Shown: positions 1 through 7,187, numbered from the stretch's first letter. The stretch: 9,353 nt of DNA from Candidatus Zixiibacteriota bacterium (GCA_003641425.1 QNAH01000082.1:1-9353); one strand, 5' to 3'. The notes: generated from the sequence alone by a model not told the origin. Program-made: numbers and translations.

Positions 1-399
1 CACCTCGGATTCAATCTCGTTCATGAGTTTCATGGCTTCGACAATGCAAACCACCTGGCCCACCTCGATTCTCTGATTGAGCGTCACATACGGTTGGGCA
101 TCAGGCGCCGGTGCGGCGTAAAAAGTGCCCACCATCGGTGACTTGACCTCTACATATTTCTTGTCGGCATCAACCGCCGCCGAATCCACTTTAGAAACGG
201 GGGCTTCGGGGATTGGAGCGGCCGGCGCCGGAGAAGGCGCGGCAACCGCCTGGACCGCCATGGCCTGGTCGAAGTGACCGTTATTGGCATTTATACGGCG
301 GGTAATTCTTACTTTTCTGCCCCAGCTTGAAACCTCAAGCTGATCGATTCTTGAATCCTCAACCAGCTTTATTAATTTTCTAATCATTTTCTCATTCAT
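1..399 (-). CDS. accB: Biotin carboxyl carrier protein of acetyl-CoA carboxylase (partial, C-terminus outside window)
   Basis: This protein carries the biotin that is carboxylated by biotin carboxylase (AccC) and passes the carboxyl group to acetyl-CoA, the first step of fatty acid synthesis in the cytoplasm. I translated 133 codons by hand; the frame is open to the window edge. The N-terminus (MNEKMIRKLIKLVEDS) is the usual AccB helix, followed by a beta strand segment (IDQLEVSSWGRKVRI), an Ala/Pro-rich linker at about residues 48-75, and the start of the biotinyl domain. The biotinylation motif EAMKLMNEIESE is visible with the acceptor Lys at about residue 124. The ATG at 397-399 is preceded by GGAGAGGG at suitable spacing. 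About 25-30 C-terminal residues are missing. The gene follows the peptidase gene after 52 nt and is probably in the same operon; the common neighbour accC would lie beyond position 1. Confidence 0.96.
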   Translation of the reverse strand, partial: MNEKMIRKLIKLVEDSRIDQLEVSSWGRKVRITRRINANNGHFDQAMAVQAVAAPSPAPAAPIPEAPVSKVDSAAVDADKKYVEVKSPMVGTFYAAPAPDAQPYVTLNQRIEVGQVVCIVEAMKLMNEIESEV

Positions 400-451
400 A
401 AATAACCCTCTCCAGGTTGTTTATATGACCTGAAAAGATAACATATTTAGA

Positions 452-1525
452 CTATAGCTCCAACAAATTTTTTGGTGCTTTGTTCAGAACTTTGGGCCCT
501 TTATTCGTAATCAGCACATCATCTTCAATTCTTACCCCCCCCCATTTGGCGATATAAATCCCGGGCTCCACCGTGACCACCATCCCCTTTTTCAGAGTGT
601 CGGTACTGCGCGGCCCCATAAAAGGCTGGACATGGATGTAAATGCCTATCCCATGGCCGGTTCCGTGACCGAAATTCTTCTTGAAACCGGCTGTGTCAAG
701 AACATTACGGGCCGCCGCATCGACCGCCGTCCCGTGAACACCCGCCTTAACTTTCTTAATGGCAGCCAGTTGCGCTTTCAGAACAATATTGTATATTCTT
801 TTTTGACGCTGTGTGGCCTTACCGATTACCACCGTTCTGGTAATATCCGACACATACCCCTTGTAAGTCGCTCCAAAATCAAAAGTTACAAGATCGCCAC
901 GAGCGATTTTCTTACTCGATGCCACCCCATGCGGAAAAGCAGCGCGGTAACCCGACGCCACAATCGTGTCAAAGGCAGGCTTGTCTGAACCCAGCATCTT
1001 CATCTGATATTCAAGCTCCGCACAGACTTCCGACTCCCTTAATCCGGGCTTTAAATATCCAAGAATCCGGTCAAAAGCAACATCAGAAATATCCACCGCC
1101 TTCTGTATAAGCTCAACTTCTGCCTTATCCTTAATAGTCGAAAGCACATCGACCGCACCTTTGGAATCGATCAAAATGGCCTCCCCGAGAGCCTCCCTGA
1201 GAGTCTCAAGCTGACTGCAGAGAAGATAATCAGCTTCATAACCATACCGGAAATTCTTCTTCTGAAACTGCTTAAGCTCCTTCAATTCAGTCAACGGATG
1301 ACTCTTGGTCAAAACCACCTGCGCCCCTTTAACCTCCTTTTTGGCCGCCTCGAAAAAGCGGCTGTCGCAAAGTATAAAAGCTTTTCTATCGGTAAATATT
1401 AAAAGGCCGGTGTCGCCGGAGAAACCGCACAGGTACCTGATATTGGCCATCCGGTTTACAATGAAACCGTCCATGTTTTCAGATTTCAAATATGCCTGAA
1501 ATTTCTTGATCCGCTCACGATACAT
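452..1525 (-). CDS. Xaa-Pro aminopeptidase / prolidase-like M24B metallopeptidase
   Basis: Predicted cytoplasmic metallopeptidase that cleaves peptides at proline bonds. With the start at 1525 it has 357 residues, normal for PepQ/PepP-like M24B enzymes. An N-terminal creatinase-like domain (about 1-125) precedes the pita-bread catalytic domain. All five metal ligands are present: D216 (TFDFG), D227 (SDITR), H291 (GHGTGHGIG), E320 (TVEPGIY) and E334 (RIEDDV). The ATG at 1525 is preferred because AAGGA lies 8 nt upstream; the longer reading to 1576 would add 17 basic residues and run into the upstream TPR gene. The usual HE.P after the metal His reads HVQP here. A run of nine G (coding strand, 535-543) sits between the two Glu ligands. 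In many bacteria this gene neighbours efp and accB; efp is absent here and accB follows directly. Whether it acts as aminopeptidase or dipeptidase cannot be read from the sequence. Confidence 0.93.
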   Translation of the reverse strand: MYRERIKKFQAYLKSENMDGFIVNRMANIRYLCGFSGDTGLLIFTDRKAFILCDSRFFEAAKKEVKGAQVVLTKSHPLTELKELKQFQKKNFRYGYEADYLLCSQLETLREALGEAILIDSKGAVDVLSTIKDKAEVELIQKAVDISDVAFDRILGYLKPGLRESEVCAELEYQMKMLGSDKPAFDTIVASGYRAAFPHGVASSKKIARGDLVTFDFGATYKGYVSDITRTVVIGKATQRQKRIYNIVLKAQLAAIKKVKAGVHGTAVDAAARNVLDTAGFKKNFGHGTGHGIGIYIHVQPFMGPRSTDTLKKGMVVTVEPGIYIAKWGGVRIEDDVLITNKGPKVLNKAPKNLLEL

Positions 1526-1529
1526 ATTT

Positions 1530-2165
1530 CTATTCCTTATTTTTAAAGGATCGCTGTGTTTTCTCGATTTTATCACGTAATCTCGGGTTGTCGCCCTTTT
1601 CCGCCAGATCCCGAAAAACTTTCAACGCCAGTCGAGGATGCCCCTGTTTCAACAACAGATCGCCAAGTGTCTCGGTCTTGAAAGGCATCTCACGCAATTC
1701 GGTCTGCGTCTTGTCCTCACTCTCCTCCCTTTCCCCTTTTTTCTTAAGCGTTAAAACCGATGTCGTCTCGGTCTTCTCCTTCTTCTCGGGGTCAAACGGT
1801 GAGGACAGCGATTGTGTTTCCGGGGCGATATCATGGATTTTTGAATAATACGAAAATGCCGTTGACTCGTCGCCGCTTCGGAATTTCAAATCACCGAGAT
1901 ACTTCAGGGCCGCAAGATTATTCGGGTCATACTGGAGTATTTTATAAAACTGCTCCTCGGCTGATTCATATTGCCCGGCATGATACAACGCCCGCGCATA
2001 AATAATACGGCCCGACAAAACCTCCGGATAATCACGAAGACGCATCATGCAAAGCTCGATCGCCCGCGAATAATTCCCATCCCGGAAATATTCCATCGCC
2101 AGGGCGGGCCAGTAACCCTTCGAAGCCAGTTCAGATAATAGGCTATTACTCATAATTTGTACCAT
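1530..2165 (-). CDS. Tetratricopeptide repeat (TPR) protein
   Basis: Soluble helical repeat protein of 211 residues, with no signal peptide or membrane segment. Three TPR-like units are visible at about 19-50 (ALAMEYFRDGNYSRAIELC), 51-84 (ARALYHAGQYESAEEQF) and 85-118 (LGDLKFRSGDESTAFSYY). A charged, low-complexity Lys/Glu linker follows (about 126-158), then a final helical unit at 164-197 (TETLGDLLLKQGHPRLALKVF). TPRs bind proteins, so a scaffold role is likely, but no partner can be named. It is the first gene of the operon with the peptidase and accB; its TAG stop overlaps the region that supplies the ribosome binding site of the next gene, which suggests translational coupling. Neither ATG at 2165 nor ATG at 2153 has a clear Shine-Dalgarno sequence, so the start could be four codons later. 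Confidence 0.88.
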   Translation of the reverse strand: MVQIMSNSLLSELASKGYWPALAMEYFRDGNYSRAIELCMMRLRDYPEVLSGRIIYARALYHAGQYESAEEQFYKILQYDPNNLAALKYLGDLKFRSGDESTAFSYYSKIHDIAPETQSLSSPFDPEKKEKTETTSVLTLKKKGEREESEDKTQTELREMPFKTETLGDLLLKQGHPRLALKVFRDLAEKGDNPRLRDKIEKTQRSFKNKE

Positions 2166-2186
2166 AATTTACAAGACATAAAACAA

Positions 2187-2215
2187 AGAATATCAAGCGG
2201 CCATGATTAAGTCAA
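2187..2215 (-). promoter_or_regulatory. Sigma70-type promoter for the TPR-peptidase-accB operon
   Basis: Read on the minus strand, TTGACT (2210-2215) and TATTCT (2187-2192) are separated by exactly 17 nt. Transcription would start near 2180, giving a leader of only about 15-27 nt before the two candidate ATGs of the TPR gene. It lies in the 72-nt gap after the stop codon of the M50/HlyD gene, which would let the operon be transcribed independently of that gene. Confidence 0.6.
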
Positions 2216-2237
2216 GGGATCATTTGATCGAAAGGTC

Positions 2238-4580
2238 TTAAAACCAGTCGAACCAGTGCCAGAATTCGGTACGTATAGTGCGGAAAAATTTTCTATATAT
2301 GTGATAACTGACTTTCCGTTTGCCGCAGTAAATATTCGCCACACCGGTCATTCCCGGCTTCAACTGATGTCCCTCATTTGGAACTCGGCATGACACCAAA
2401 AAGACCCTGTCCCCTTTTTTGTTCAAATAAACTTTTGTGCCGATCCGGTACACTGTGCCGTAGAACGACAGCGACGGGTACCCGCGCGCCTTGAATTTCA
2501 CTTTCTGGTTTAGTTTGATGTCCGCCAGTTCCTTTTCGGAAAGCATGATCTCGGCATCGAGCGTATCCAGGTTGGCGATTTCGCAGGCGACTTCGCCGGT
2601 ATCGACATTGAGAACGACACCATCGATCGGCGACTTGATTTCATAGAAATCCTGTTGCTTCTTGTGAAATTCAATCTTGCTTTCAAGCTGGCTGATCTCG
2701 GCCTCCTTGGCCCTGATTTCCTCGGGCCTCGCCCCGGCCAGAAGCAGATCCAGTTTGTTCCTGGCCGCATTGACATTCGACGCCTTCACCACCGAATCCG
2801 TGCGGGCATCCTCCCATTCCTGGCGTGAGATGACCTCTTTGTTCATCATCTCATTTTTCCGAGCCAGGTTACTGCTGGCCAGCTCCAGTTCCGCCTCGAG
2901 TCCCTTGAGTGTATTCCTCGCTTCCGCTATTTCCTCGGTCCGTGCCCCCAGCTTCAATATCTGCAACTCCTCCTTAGCCTGATCTAGTTGCGCCGAGTAT
3001 TCCTCGATAAATCGCGATGTCTCGCTGTTGGCCAGACGCGCAATTACTTTCCCGGCTTTTATCTCATCACCGATCATGACATTCGGCACCAGGCTGGTGG
3101 TCGTATAATCACCCCCGAATACTGACACCTGCCGCTGATTGTTCGTACTGGGCTGGTCGGCATCATAATAGATCAGCTGGGCATAACCGACATTGTCATA
3201 CTTCAGAAGCAGCGACTGGCGGGGATTGATGACCACCTCGCCCTTCACACGCAACTCGACCTTTAAAAAAATGGATATTAGAATCAGAAGGGCTATGATT
3301 ATAAGAGTGACCGACAGCGTCTTTCTTCTTCTGAATAATCCTGCTTTCGAAGTTACCAAACCGGCCGTTCCTTTGGCTATATCCGCAATTATATTCCTGA
3401 ACAAAAAAACCATTATGGCGGCAAATATCAAAAACCCGGTGCCGCCGAGTCTGGATACCAAAAATCTTTCCACCAAAAGAAAGAAGTATCCGAGGACAAA
3501 AAGTATATAAATAAACGATAAAATGCCATAATAAAAATATATTCTCCGCTCCCGCTCTGAGATGCTATCCAATCCGCGATCACCGGGGTAGAGTATTTTC
3601 CTGATCCGCGCCCGCCAGTAATTTTTTGCCTTCATTCGAAGGTTGGGGATTTCCAGCCAGTCGCTGAGCAGATAATAACCGTCATAGCGCAACAACGGAT
3701 TGAAATTGAATAAAGTCGCAATACCGGTAAACGACAGCACCGCCAGCGCCACTTTATTCAGCAAAATATCGGTCTGCGTCACCCGCCAGACCAGTACCGC
3801 CACCGCCCAGATAAAAACCTGGAAAAAACCGCCGGAAAATGAGACCAGCAGACGCTTGTATTTCTCCGGGAATAACCATGCATCCGAAACATTGCAGTAA
3901 AACGCGGGCTGAAAATAGATCAGCAAAAATCCGATCTCGCGTACCTCGCCGCCATAATAACGGCAGGTTAGACCATGTGCGAACTCATGCAGGATGATCA
4001 CAAAAAACGAAGATACATATAATATGACTATCCCTTGCACATTCAGCAATCCGATAAAACCGTCGGTAATCGCTCCGGCATTATTCATTGTAATCAGAAA
4101 CGAAAACCCGATCAATAACGATGCAAAAACGACAAATTTGCGGCTCATCAGCCATCGGACCTTATCAATCAGCCGATCGAAAATCCTGCCCGGATTGAGC
4201 GCCTTGATTTTTATAAATACCAGTTTCCCTAAAGTGGTGCGATGTTTCTCCGCTGAAGCTTCCTTCTGCTTTTTCAGAAGCTCCTTGCGTGTGAGATCAT
4301 TATCCAGAAAACATAAATCCTGCATCTGCCCGGCGAACGATTCCAGCTCGGCCCGGTCGAGATCACTGTCGAATTTTTCTTTGAAGGCAACGGCAACATC
4401 ACCGATACTGTTCTTCCCGTCGAAAGATTTGATAATAAAATATTCCGGCTCGCCGACTTTAAAAAACTGCGCCGTGATCGGGTCCTTGATGACATAATGG
4501 AAAGAACCGTCCTTCTGGGGGATTTTTTGCACGATCAGATCATCGCGTATTTTCGGCGGCTTGTTATCTTCGTTTTCCAT
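2238..4580 (-). CDS. PqqD-like / M50 metallopeptidase / HlyD-like adaptor fusion protein
   Basis: A 780-residue membrane protein with three modules. Residues about 10-95 resemble a PqqD-type winged-helix domain (a RiPP precursor-binding fold): dressed as IRDDLIVQKI, then HYVIKDPITAQFFKVG and FDGKNSIGDVAVAF. Residues about 145-440 form a polytopic M50 (site-2 protease type) domain with zinc motif HEFAH (198-202) and distal motif NPLLRYDGYY (Asp300 as third ligand), with hydrophobic segments near 147-167, 172-200, 246-266, 275-295, 347-372, 379-396 and 421-441. Residues about 440-755 are HlyD-like: a split lipoyl domain, a coiled coil (about 520-645), and a barrel region (KSPIDGVVLNV, then YGTVYRIG). 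Fusions of this kind occur beside peptide-modification and export genes, so a role in processing or exporting a peptide or protein across the envelope is likely; the substrate is unknown. No signal peptide. The ATG start has only a distant AGGA. No export ATPase or precursor gene is nearby. Confidence 0.88.
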   Translation of the reverse strand: MENEDNKPPKIRDDLIVQKIPQKDGSFHYVIKDPITAQFFKVGEPEYFIIKSFDGKNSIGDVAVAFKEKFDSDLDRAELESFAGQMQDLCFLDNDLTRKELLKKQKEASAEKHRTTLGKLVFIKIKALNPGRIFDRLIDKVRWLMSRKFVVFASLLIGFSFLITMNNAGAITDGFIGLLNVQGIVILYVSSFFVIILHEFAHGLTCRYYGGEVREIGFLLIYFQPAFYCNVSDAWLFPEKYKRLLVSFSGGFFQVFIWAVAVLVWRVTQTDILLNKVALAVLSFTGIATLFNFNPLLRYDGYYLLSDWLEIPNLRMKAKNYWRARIRKILYPGDRGLDSISERERRIYFYYGILSFIYILFVLGYFFLLVERFLVSRLGGTGFLIFAAIMVFLFRNIIADIAKGTAGLVTSKAGLFRRRKTLSVTLIIIALLILISIFLKVELRVKGEVVINPRQSLLLKYDNVGYAQLIYYDADQPSTNNQRQVSVFGGDYTTTSLVPNVMIGDEIKAGKVIARLANSETSRFIEEYSAQLDQAKEELQILKLGARTEEIAEARNTLKGLEAELELASSNLARKNEMMNKEVISRQEWEDARTDSVVKASNVNAARNKLDLLLAGARPEEIRAKEAEISQLESKIEFHKKQQDFYEIKSPIDGVVLNVDTGEVACEIANLDTLDAEIMLSEKELADIKLNQKVKFKARGYPSLSFYGTVYRIGTKVYLNKKGDRVFLVSCRVPNEGHQLKPGMTGVANIYCGKRKVSYHIYRKFFRTIRTEFWHWFDWF

Positions 4581-4608
4581 AACTTATTCATGCTTCCTGC
4601 AATTCGAT

Positions 4609-4638
4609 AATATAACGGATTATAACGATGATAGTCAA
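4609..4638 (-). promoter_or_regulatory. Sigma70-type promoter for the PqqD/M50/HlyD fusion gene
   Basis: On the minus strand TTGACT (4633-4638) precedes TATATT (4609-4614) by 18 nt (17 nt if TTATAT is used). It lies in the 117-nt gap between the zinc-ribbon gene and the fusion gene, so the fusion gene can be transcribed alone. The -35 hexamer is identical to that of the promoter at 2187-2215. The predicted leader is about 20-25 nt. Confidence 0.55.
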
Positions 4639-4697
4639 AGATAAAGAATCGAATCAATCAGACATAAAAAGCCGGATACATCTAATAAAGCGTGAAC

Positions 4698-4907
4698 TTA
4701 AAATATCCTATTATACAAGTATATCATCAGCACCATGAAGATAATACCGGTGTAGATACCCAGCATATACTGCGAGCGCCAGAACGGCGCGCTCTTTTTT
4801 TTCTTGATCATCTTAAGCGGCGATCCGCAATGCTTGCACAGCACCGCCCCCGGCGCGATCTCTTCCTTGCAGTAAGGACACACTGATAATTTACTCGAGA
4901 TACTCAT
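4698..4907 (-). CDS. Small zinc-ribbon membrane protein
   Basis: Predicted 69-residue protein of unknown function. The N-terminus holds a zinc ribbon with two CxxC knuckles, C10-P-Y-C13 and C24-K-H-C27. A basic stretch (KMIKKKKS, 33-40) follows, then one hydrophobic helix at about 47-66 (MLGIYTGIIFMVLMIYLY). This predicts a single-pass inner-membrane protein with the zinc ribbon in the cytoplasm by the positive-inside rule. The ATG at 4907 has no clear Shine-Dalgarno sequence; a TATGAT-like -10 element with TTGCAT 15 nt upstream is only weak promoter evidence. It lies upstream of the M50/HlyD fusion gene on the same strand, 117 nt away with a promoter between, so a shared function is possible but unproven. 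Confidence 0.8.
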   Translation of the reverse strand: MSISSKLSVCPYCKEEIAPGAVLCKHCGSPLKMIKKKKSAPFWRSQYMLGIYTGIIFMVLMIYLYNRIF

Positions 4908-4961
4908 ATTATTAAAATCATATTTTTATATAGGAAAATGCAAGGGAAAAATAAAAAGTAA

Positions 4962-4982
4962 GGGCGGGTTTGAAACCCGCCC
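4962..4982 (-). terminator. Perfect GC-rich hairpin, likely terminator of the DUF3467-GH57 unit
   Basis: GGGCGGGTTT at 4962-4971 and AAACCCGCCC at 4973-4982 are perfect inverted repeats (10 bp around one base; as RNA, 9 bp with a 3-nt loop). On the minus strand the hairpin lies about 58 nt past the branching enzyme stop and is followed by TTACTTTTTATTTTT, a T-rich tract, as in a rho-independent terminator. It may equally be a copy of a dispersed intergenic palindrome used as a terminator. Confidence 0.7.
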
Positions 4983-5040
4983 CGCTTTATTTCACACGGC
5001 GTAAGCATAACTGCGTCGCCGTAAAAATGTCAACGATTAT

Positions 5041-6777
5041 CTACACAGGGTATTCCACCCGAGCGAACCACTCCAGTTCGATCTCCGGGAAAAGCGAATC
5101 GCGCCGCGAACAGTCGCCGAAAAATTCCCACTCGCCGGTCGATATTTCCTCGCCTTTGATCTTCTTGTCCGCCATCGCGGCAAGTTTCCTGAAATCGGAA
5201 TAGTGCTCCGACAGCCGAAGTTCGGCATAGTCGCGCGCCGACCAGGTCGAGATAAGAAACTGCCAGTCCGACGCCGACATAAGCATCAACTCACGCGCCG
5301 CCTGCTTCAGAATATCTGCCAGATCATCCGTAATACTGTCTTTGTTGGCCTCATAATATTGAGCCAGTTCACACATCTTCTTCTCCGACTCATAGATCTT
5401 TTTCCACGTCCATTCGTTTTCTTCATTGAGCCAGATATAATGATTGCCGCCTTCACCCCACGATCCTTCCGGTATCGAGATGATTTCCGTCGGCTGCGAT
5501 CTATCATAATGTTCCGCGAGAAATGTCAGTTCTACCTCCGAATCTTTGGAGACTTTTCTGATCACCTCTTTGAGAAACAGCGGCCCCTCGAACCACCAGT
5601 GCCCGAACAGTTCGGCATCATACGGCGCGGTCAATATACCGGCCTTTTTATTTTCACTATAGTGATAATCAAGAATACCATGAATCTTCTCGGCAAAGTG
5701 CGCCGAATTTTCCGGAATCCGCGCCATCGCACCGTCAATATTATACTCGACTTTATCCGCCAGATCCGATTTGGCCGATGTTACCGCCCAGTATCTTAAC
5801 CCGCCCGGGAAACGTTTCTTGTGGAAATCAAGATAATGCCCGTCACCGGGATACCCGTGCTCGCCCGACCAGACCAGAAGCCCCGTCTCGGGATCGCGGG
5901 TGTATATTGCCGTCGGTTTCTTGCCCTCGGCCGCCGAACTGACCAAATAGACATCGTTTGGTGTCTTGGCGATATCTTCCTCACGAGGCTTATACTGCTC
6001 CTCGAACCGCCCCCAGAGTTTTTTGAGAGCCTCGAATCGGTCCAGGTAAACCCCGATCGACTTGCCGCCCTTCAGAAGCGCCGAATCGACAATGAAAAAA
6101 TCGATCCCGTTTTCCGATAAAAATTCATCCGAACCCTTGCGCGGGTATGCCTCCTGCGAACCGTCGATCGGGACCGGCGGCGCCCATTCATAACGCGGCC
6201 GGTAGGCGCATTCGGGAAGCCATATCCCCCTTGGCTCACGGCCGAAATGCTTTTTGTAATTCTTGACCGCCATTTTAGTCTGCGCCTGAAGCGATTCATC
6301 ACGAGACAACAGCGGATAATAACCGTGGGTCGCCCCGCAGGTCATGATCTCGAGATAACCGGCATCCTGAAGTTTCCGCATCTCCCCTATTATATCGCGG
6401 CCGATAGCATTGAATCTCTCCAATGTCTCGCCGTAGAATTTTTCCCAGAAATGCGCCAAATTGAGCATGTTCGGCTGATTATACTTGTGAAACTCTTCGG
6501 CGTCATTCCGGGCCGCTTTGATCTTTTCCCGAAGATAATCGGCAAACTCTTCCTTGAACGACTCATCGGCCAGTTGCTCGCAAAGAACCGGCGAAATATC
6601 AATCGTCAACTTCGGTTTGACACCCTCGCCGACCAGCTCATTCATAATCTTGACCAACTGCATATATGTTTCCGCGGCCGCTTCTGATAGCCAGTCCATG
6701 CCGTGCGGCCAGCGTCCATGCGCAATCACGTACGGCAGATGATTGTGTAGCACAAAGGCGAAATAACCTTTAGTCAT
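5041..6777 (-). CDS. Glycoside hydrolase family 57, 1,4-alpha-glucan branching enzyme type
   Basis: Predicted cytoplasmic enzyme of 578 residues that moves alpha-1,4-glucan chains to alpha-1,6 positions, making glycogen-like polymer. The GH57 motifs are in order: HNHLPY (11-16), EIMTCGATHGYYPLL (143-157), WLPEC with the presumed nucleophile Glu189, APYDAELFGHWW with the presumed acid/base Asp387, and GEGGNHYIWLNEENEW (441-456). The segment GYPGDGHYLDFHKK (308-321) and the C-terminal helical region (about 420-575, DUF1957 type) are typical of branching enzymes rather than GH57 amylases. No signal peptide. The ATG has GAGAGG about 8 nt upstream and overlaps the stop of the DUF3467 gene by 8 nt. 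No other glycogen gene is in the window, so the physiological polymer is not shown. The assignment to branching rather than hydrolysis rests on overall family resemblance. Confidence 0.92.
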   Translation of the reverse strand: MTKGYFAFVLHNHLPYVIAHGRWPHGMDWLSEAAAETYMQLVKIMNELVGEGVKPKLTIDISPVLCEQLADESFKEEFADYLREKIKAARNDAEEFHKYNQPNMLNLAHFWEKFYGETLERFNAIGRDIIGEMRKLQDAGYLEIMTCGATHGYYPLLSRDESLQAQTKMAVKNYKKHFGREPRGIWLPECAYRPRYEWAPPVPIDGSQEAYPRKGSDEFLSENGIDFFIVDSALLKGGKSIGVYLDRFEALKKLWGRFEEQYKPREEDIAKTPNDVYLVSSAAEGKKPTAIYTRDPETGLLVWSGEHGYPGDGHYLDFHKKRFPGGLRYWAVTSAKSDLADKVEYNIDGAMARIPENSAHFAEKIHGILDYHYSENKKAGILTAPYDAELFGHWWFEGPLFLKEVIRKVSKDSEVELTFLAEHYDRSQPTEIISIPEGSWGEGGNHYIWLNEENEWTWKKIYESEKKMCELAQYYEANKDSITDDLADILKQAARELMLMSASDWQFLISTWSARDYAELRLSEHYSDFRKLAAMADKKIKGEEISTGEWEFFGDCSRRDSLFPEIELEWFARVEYPV

Positions 6778-7096
6778 CAGTTTCCTCTCCGCTTGTCATT
6801 GAGGATTCAAATCCTATGTTTTTTCCATGAAGAGCGTTGACGCCGCTATGGATCTTGATTTCTCCAAACTGTTTCTCGAATTTGGCAATATTCTCGCCCA
6901 GGGTCTTGTGTAACATCTTGGCGTGGGCCGGGGTCATGATTACCCGCGACTGGACCTTGGCCTTCGGCGCCCCCGGCATTATACGCACGAAATCGAGAAT
7001 AATCTCGGTCGGGGAATGAGCGATCATAGCCATATTGGCGTAAGTTCCCTCGGCCTCTTTCTCGCCGAGTTCGATATTTATTCGTTGCTGTTTCAT
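6770..7096 (-). CDS. DUF3467 family protein
   Basis: Small protein of 108 residues matching the DUF3467 pattern as I know it: an N-terminal INIELGEKEAEGTYANMAMI, then AHSPTEIILDFVRIMPGAPKAKVQSR, then MTPAHAKMLHKTLGENIAKFE. The family is widespread in bacteria and its biochemical function is not established to my knowledge. There is no signal peptide or membrane segment, so it is probably cytoplasmic. The acidic tail (GEETDD) is variable. The stop codon overlaps the start of the GH57 gene by 8 nt, implying coupled translation and coexpression. The ATG at 7096 has GGGAG about 11 nt upstream, a long but workable spacing. The gene is divergent from the heptose kinase gene, with a 91-nt shared upstream region. 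Confidence 0.88.
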   Translation of the reverse strand: MKQQRINIELGEKEAEGTYANMAMIAHSPTEIILDFVRIMPGAPKAKVQSRVIMTPAHAKMLHKTLGENIAKFEKQFGEIKIHSGVNALHGKNIGFESSMTSGEETDD

Positions 7097-7121
7097 ATCA
7101 ATCTAAACTCCCTAATTAATC

Positions 7122-7150
7122 TTGTAAGACACAAATACTTTTTATATATT
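7122..7150 (+). promoter_or_regulatory. Probable promoter of the heptose kinase-CoA-binding operon
   Basis: TTGTAA (7122-7127) and TATATT (7145-7150) are 17 nt apart on the plus strand. Transcription would start near 7157, leaving a leader of about 30 nt before the ATG at 7188. The -10 element covers the TTG at 7149, which argues against that codon being the start. I see no equally clear promoter for the divergent DUF3467 gene in the same gap. Confidence 0.5.
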
Positions 7151-7187
7151 GGCAAAAATTTTAACAACCTTTAACGAGTATCGACTT

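Noticed and set aside
413..432. Short CAGGT/ACCTG hairpin before accB
   Set aside because: Only 5 bp with a 10-nt loop and no T-tract; too weak to call a regulator or terminator.
1526..1576. 17-residue N-terminal extension of the Xaa-Pro peptidase
   Set aside because: It overlaps the end of the TPR gene, and the ATG at 1525 has a good AAGGA site.
3994..4497. 167-codon ORF on the plus strand inside the M50 fusion gene
   Set aside because: It is the antisense shadow of a membrane-domain coding region; no family features.
5203..5799. 198-codon ORF on the plus strand inside the GH57 gene
   Set aside because: It is antisense to a protein with all GH57 motifs and shows no domain of its own.
7149..7187. 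Longer N-terminus of the heptose kinase from TTG at 7149
   Set aside because: The TTG lies inside the probable -10 element TATATT and has no ribosome binding site; the ATG at 7188 gives the family length.
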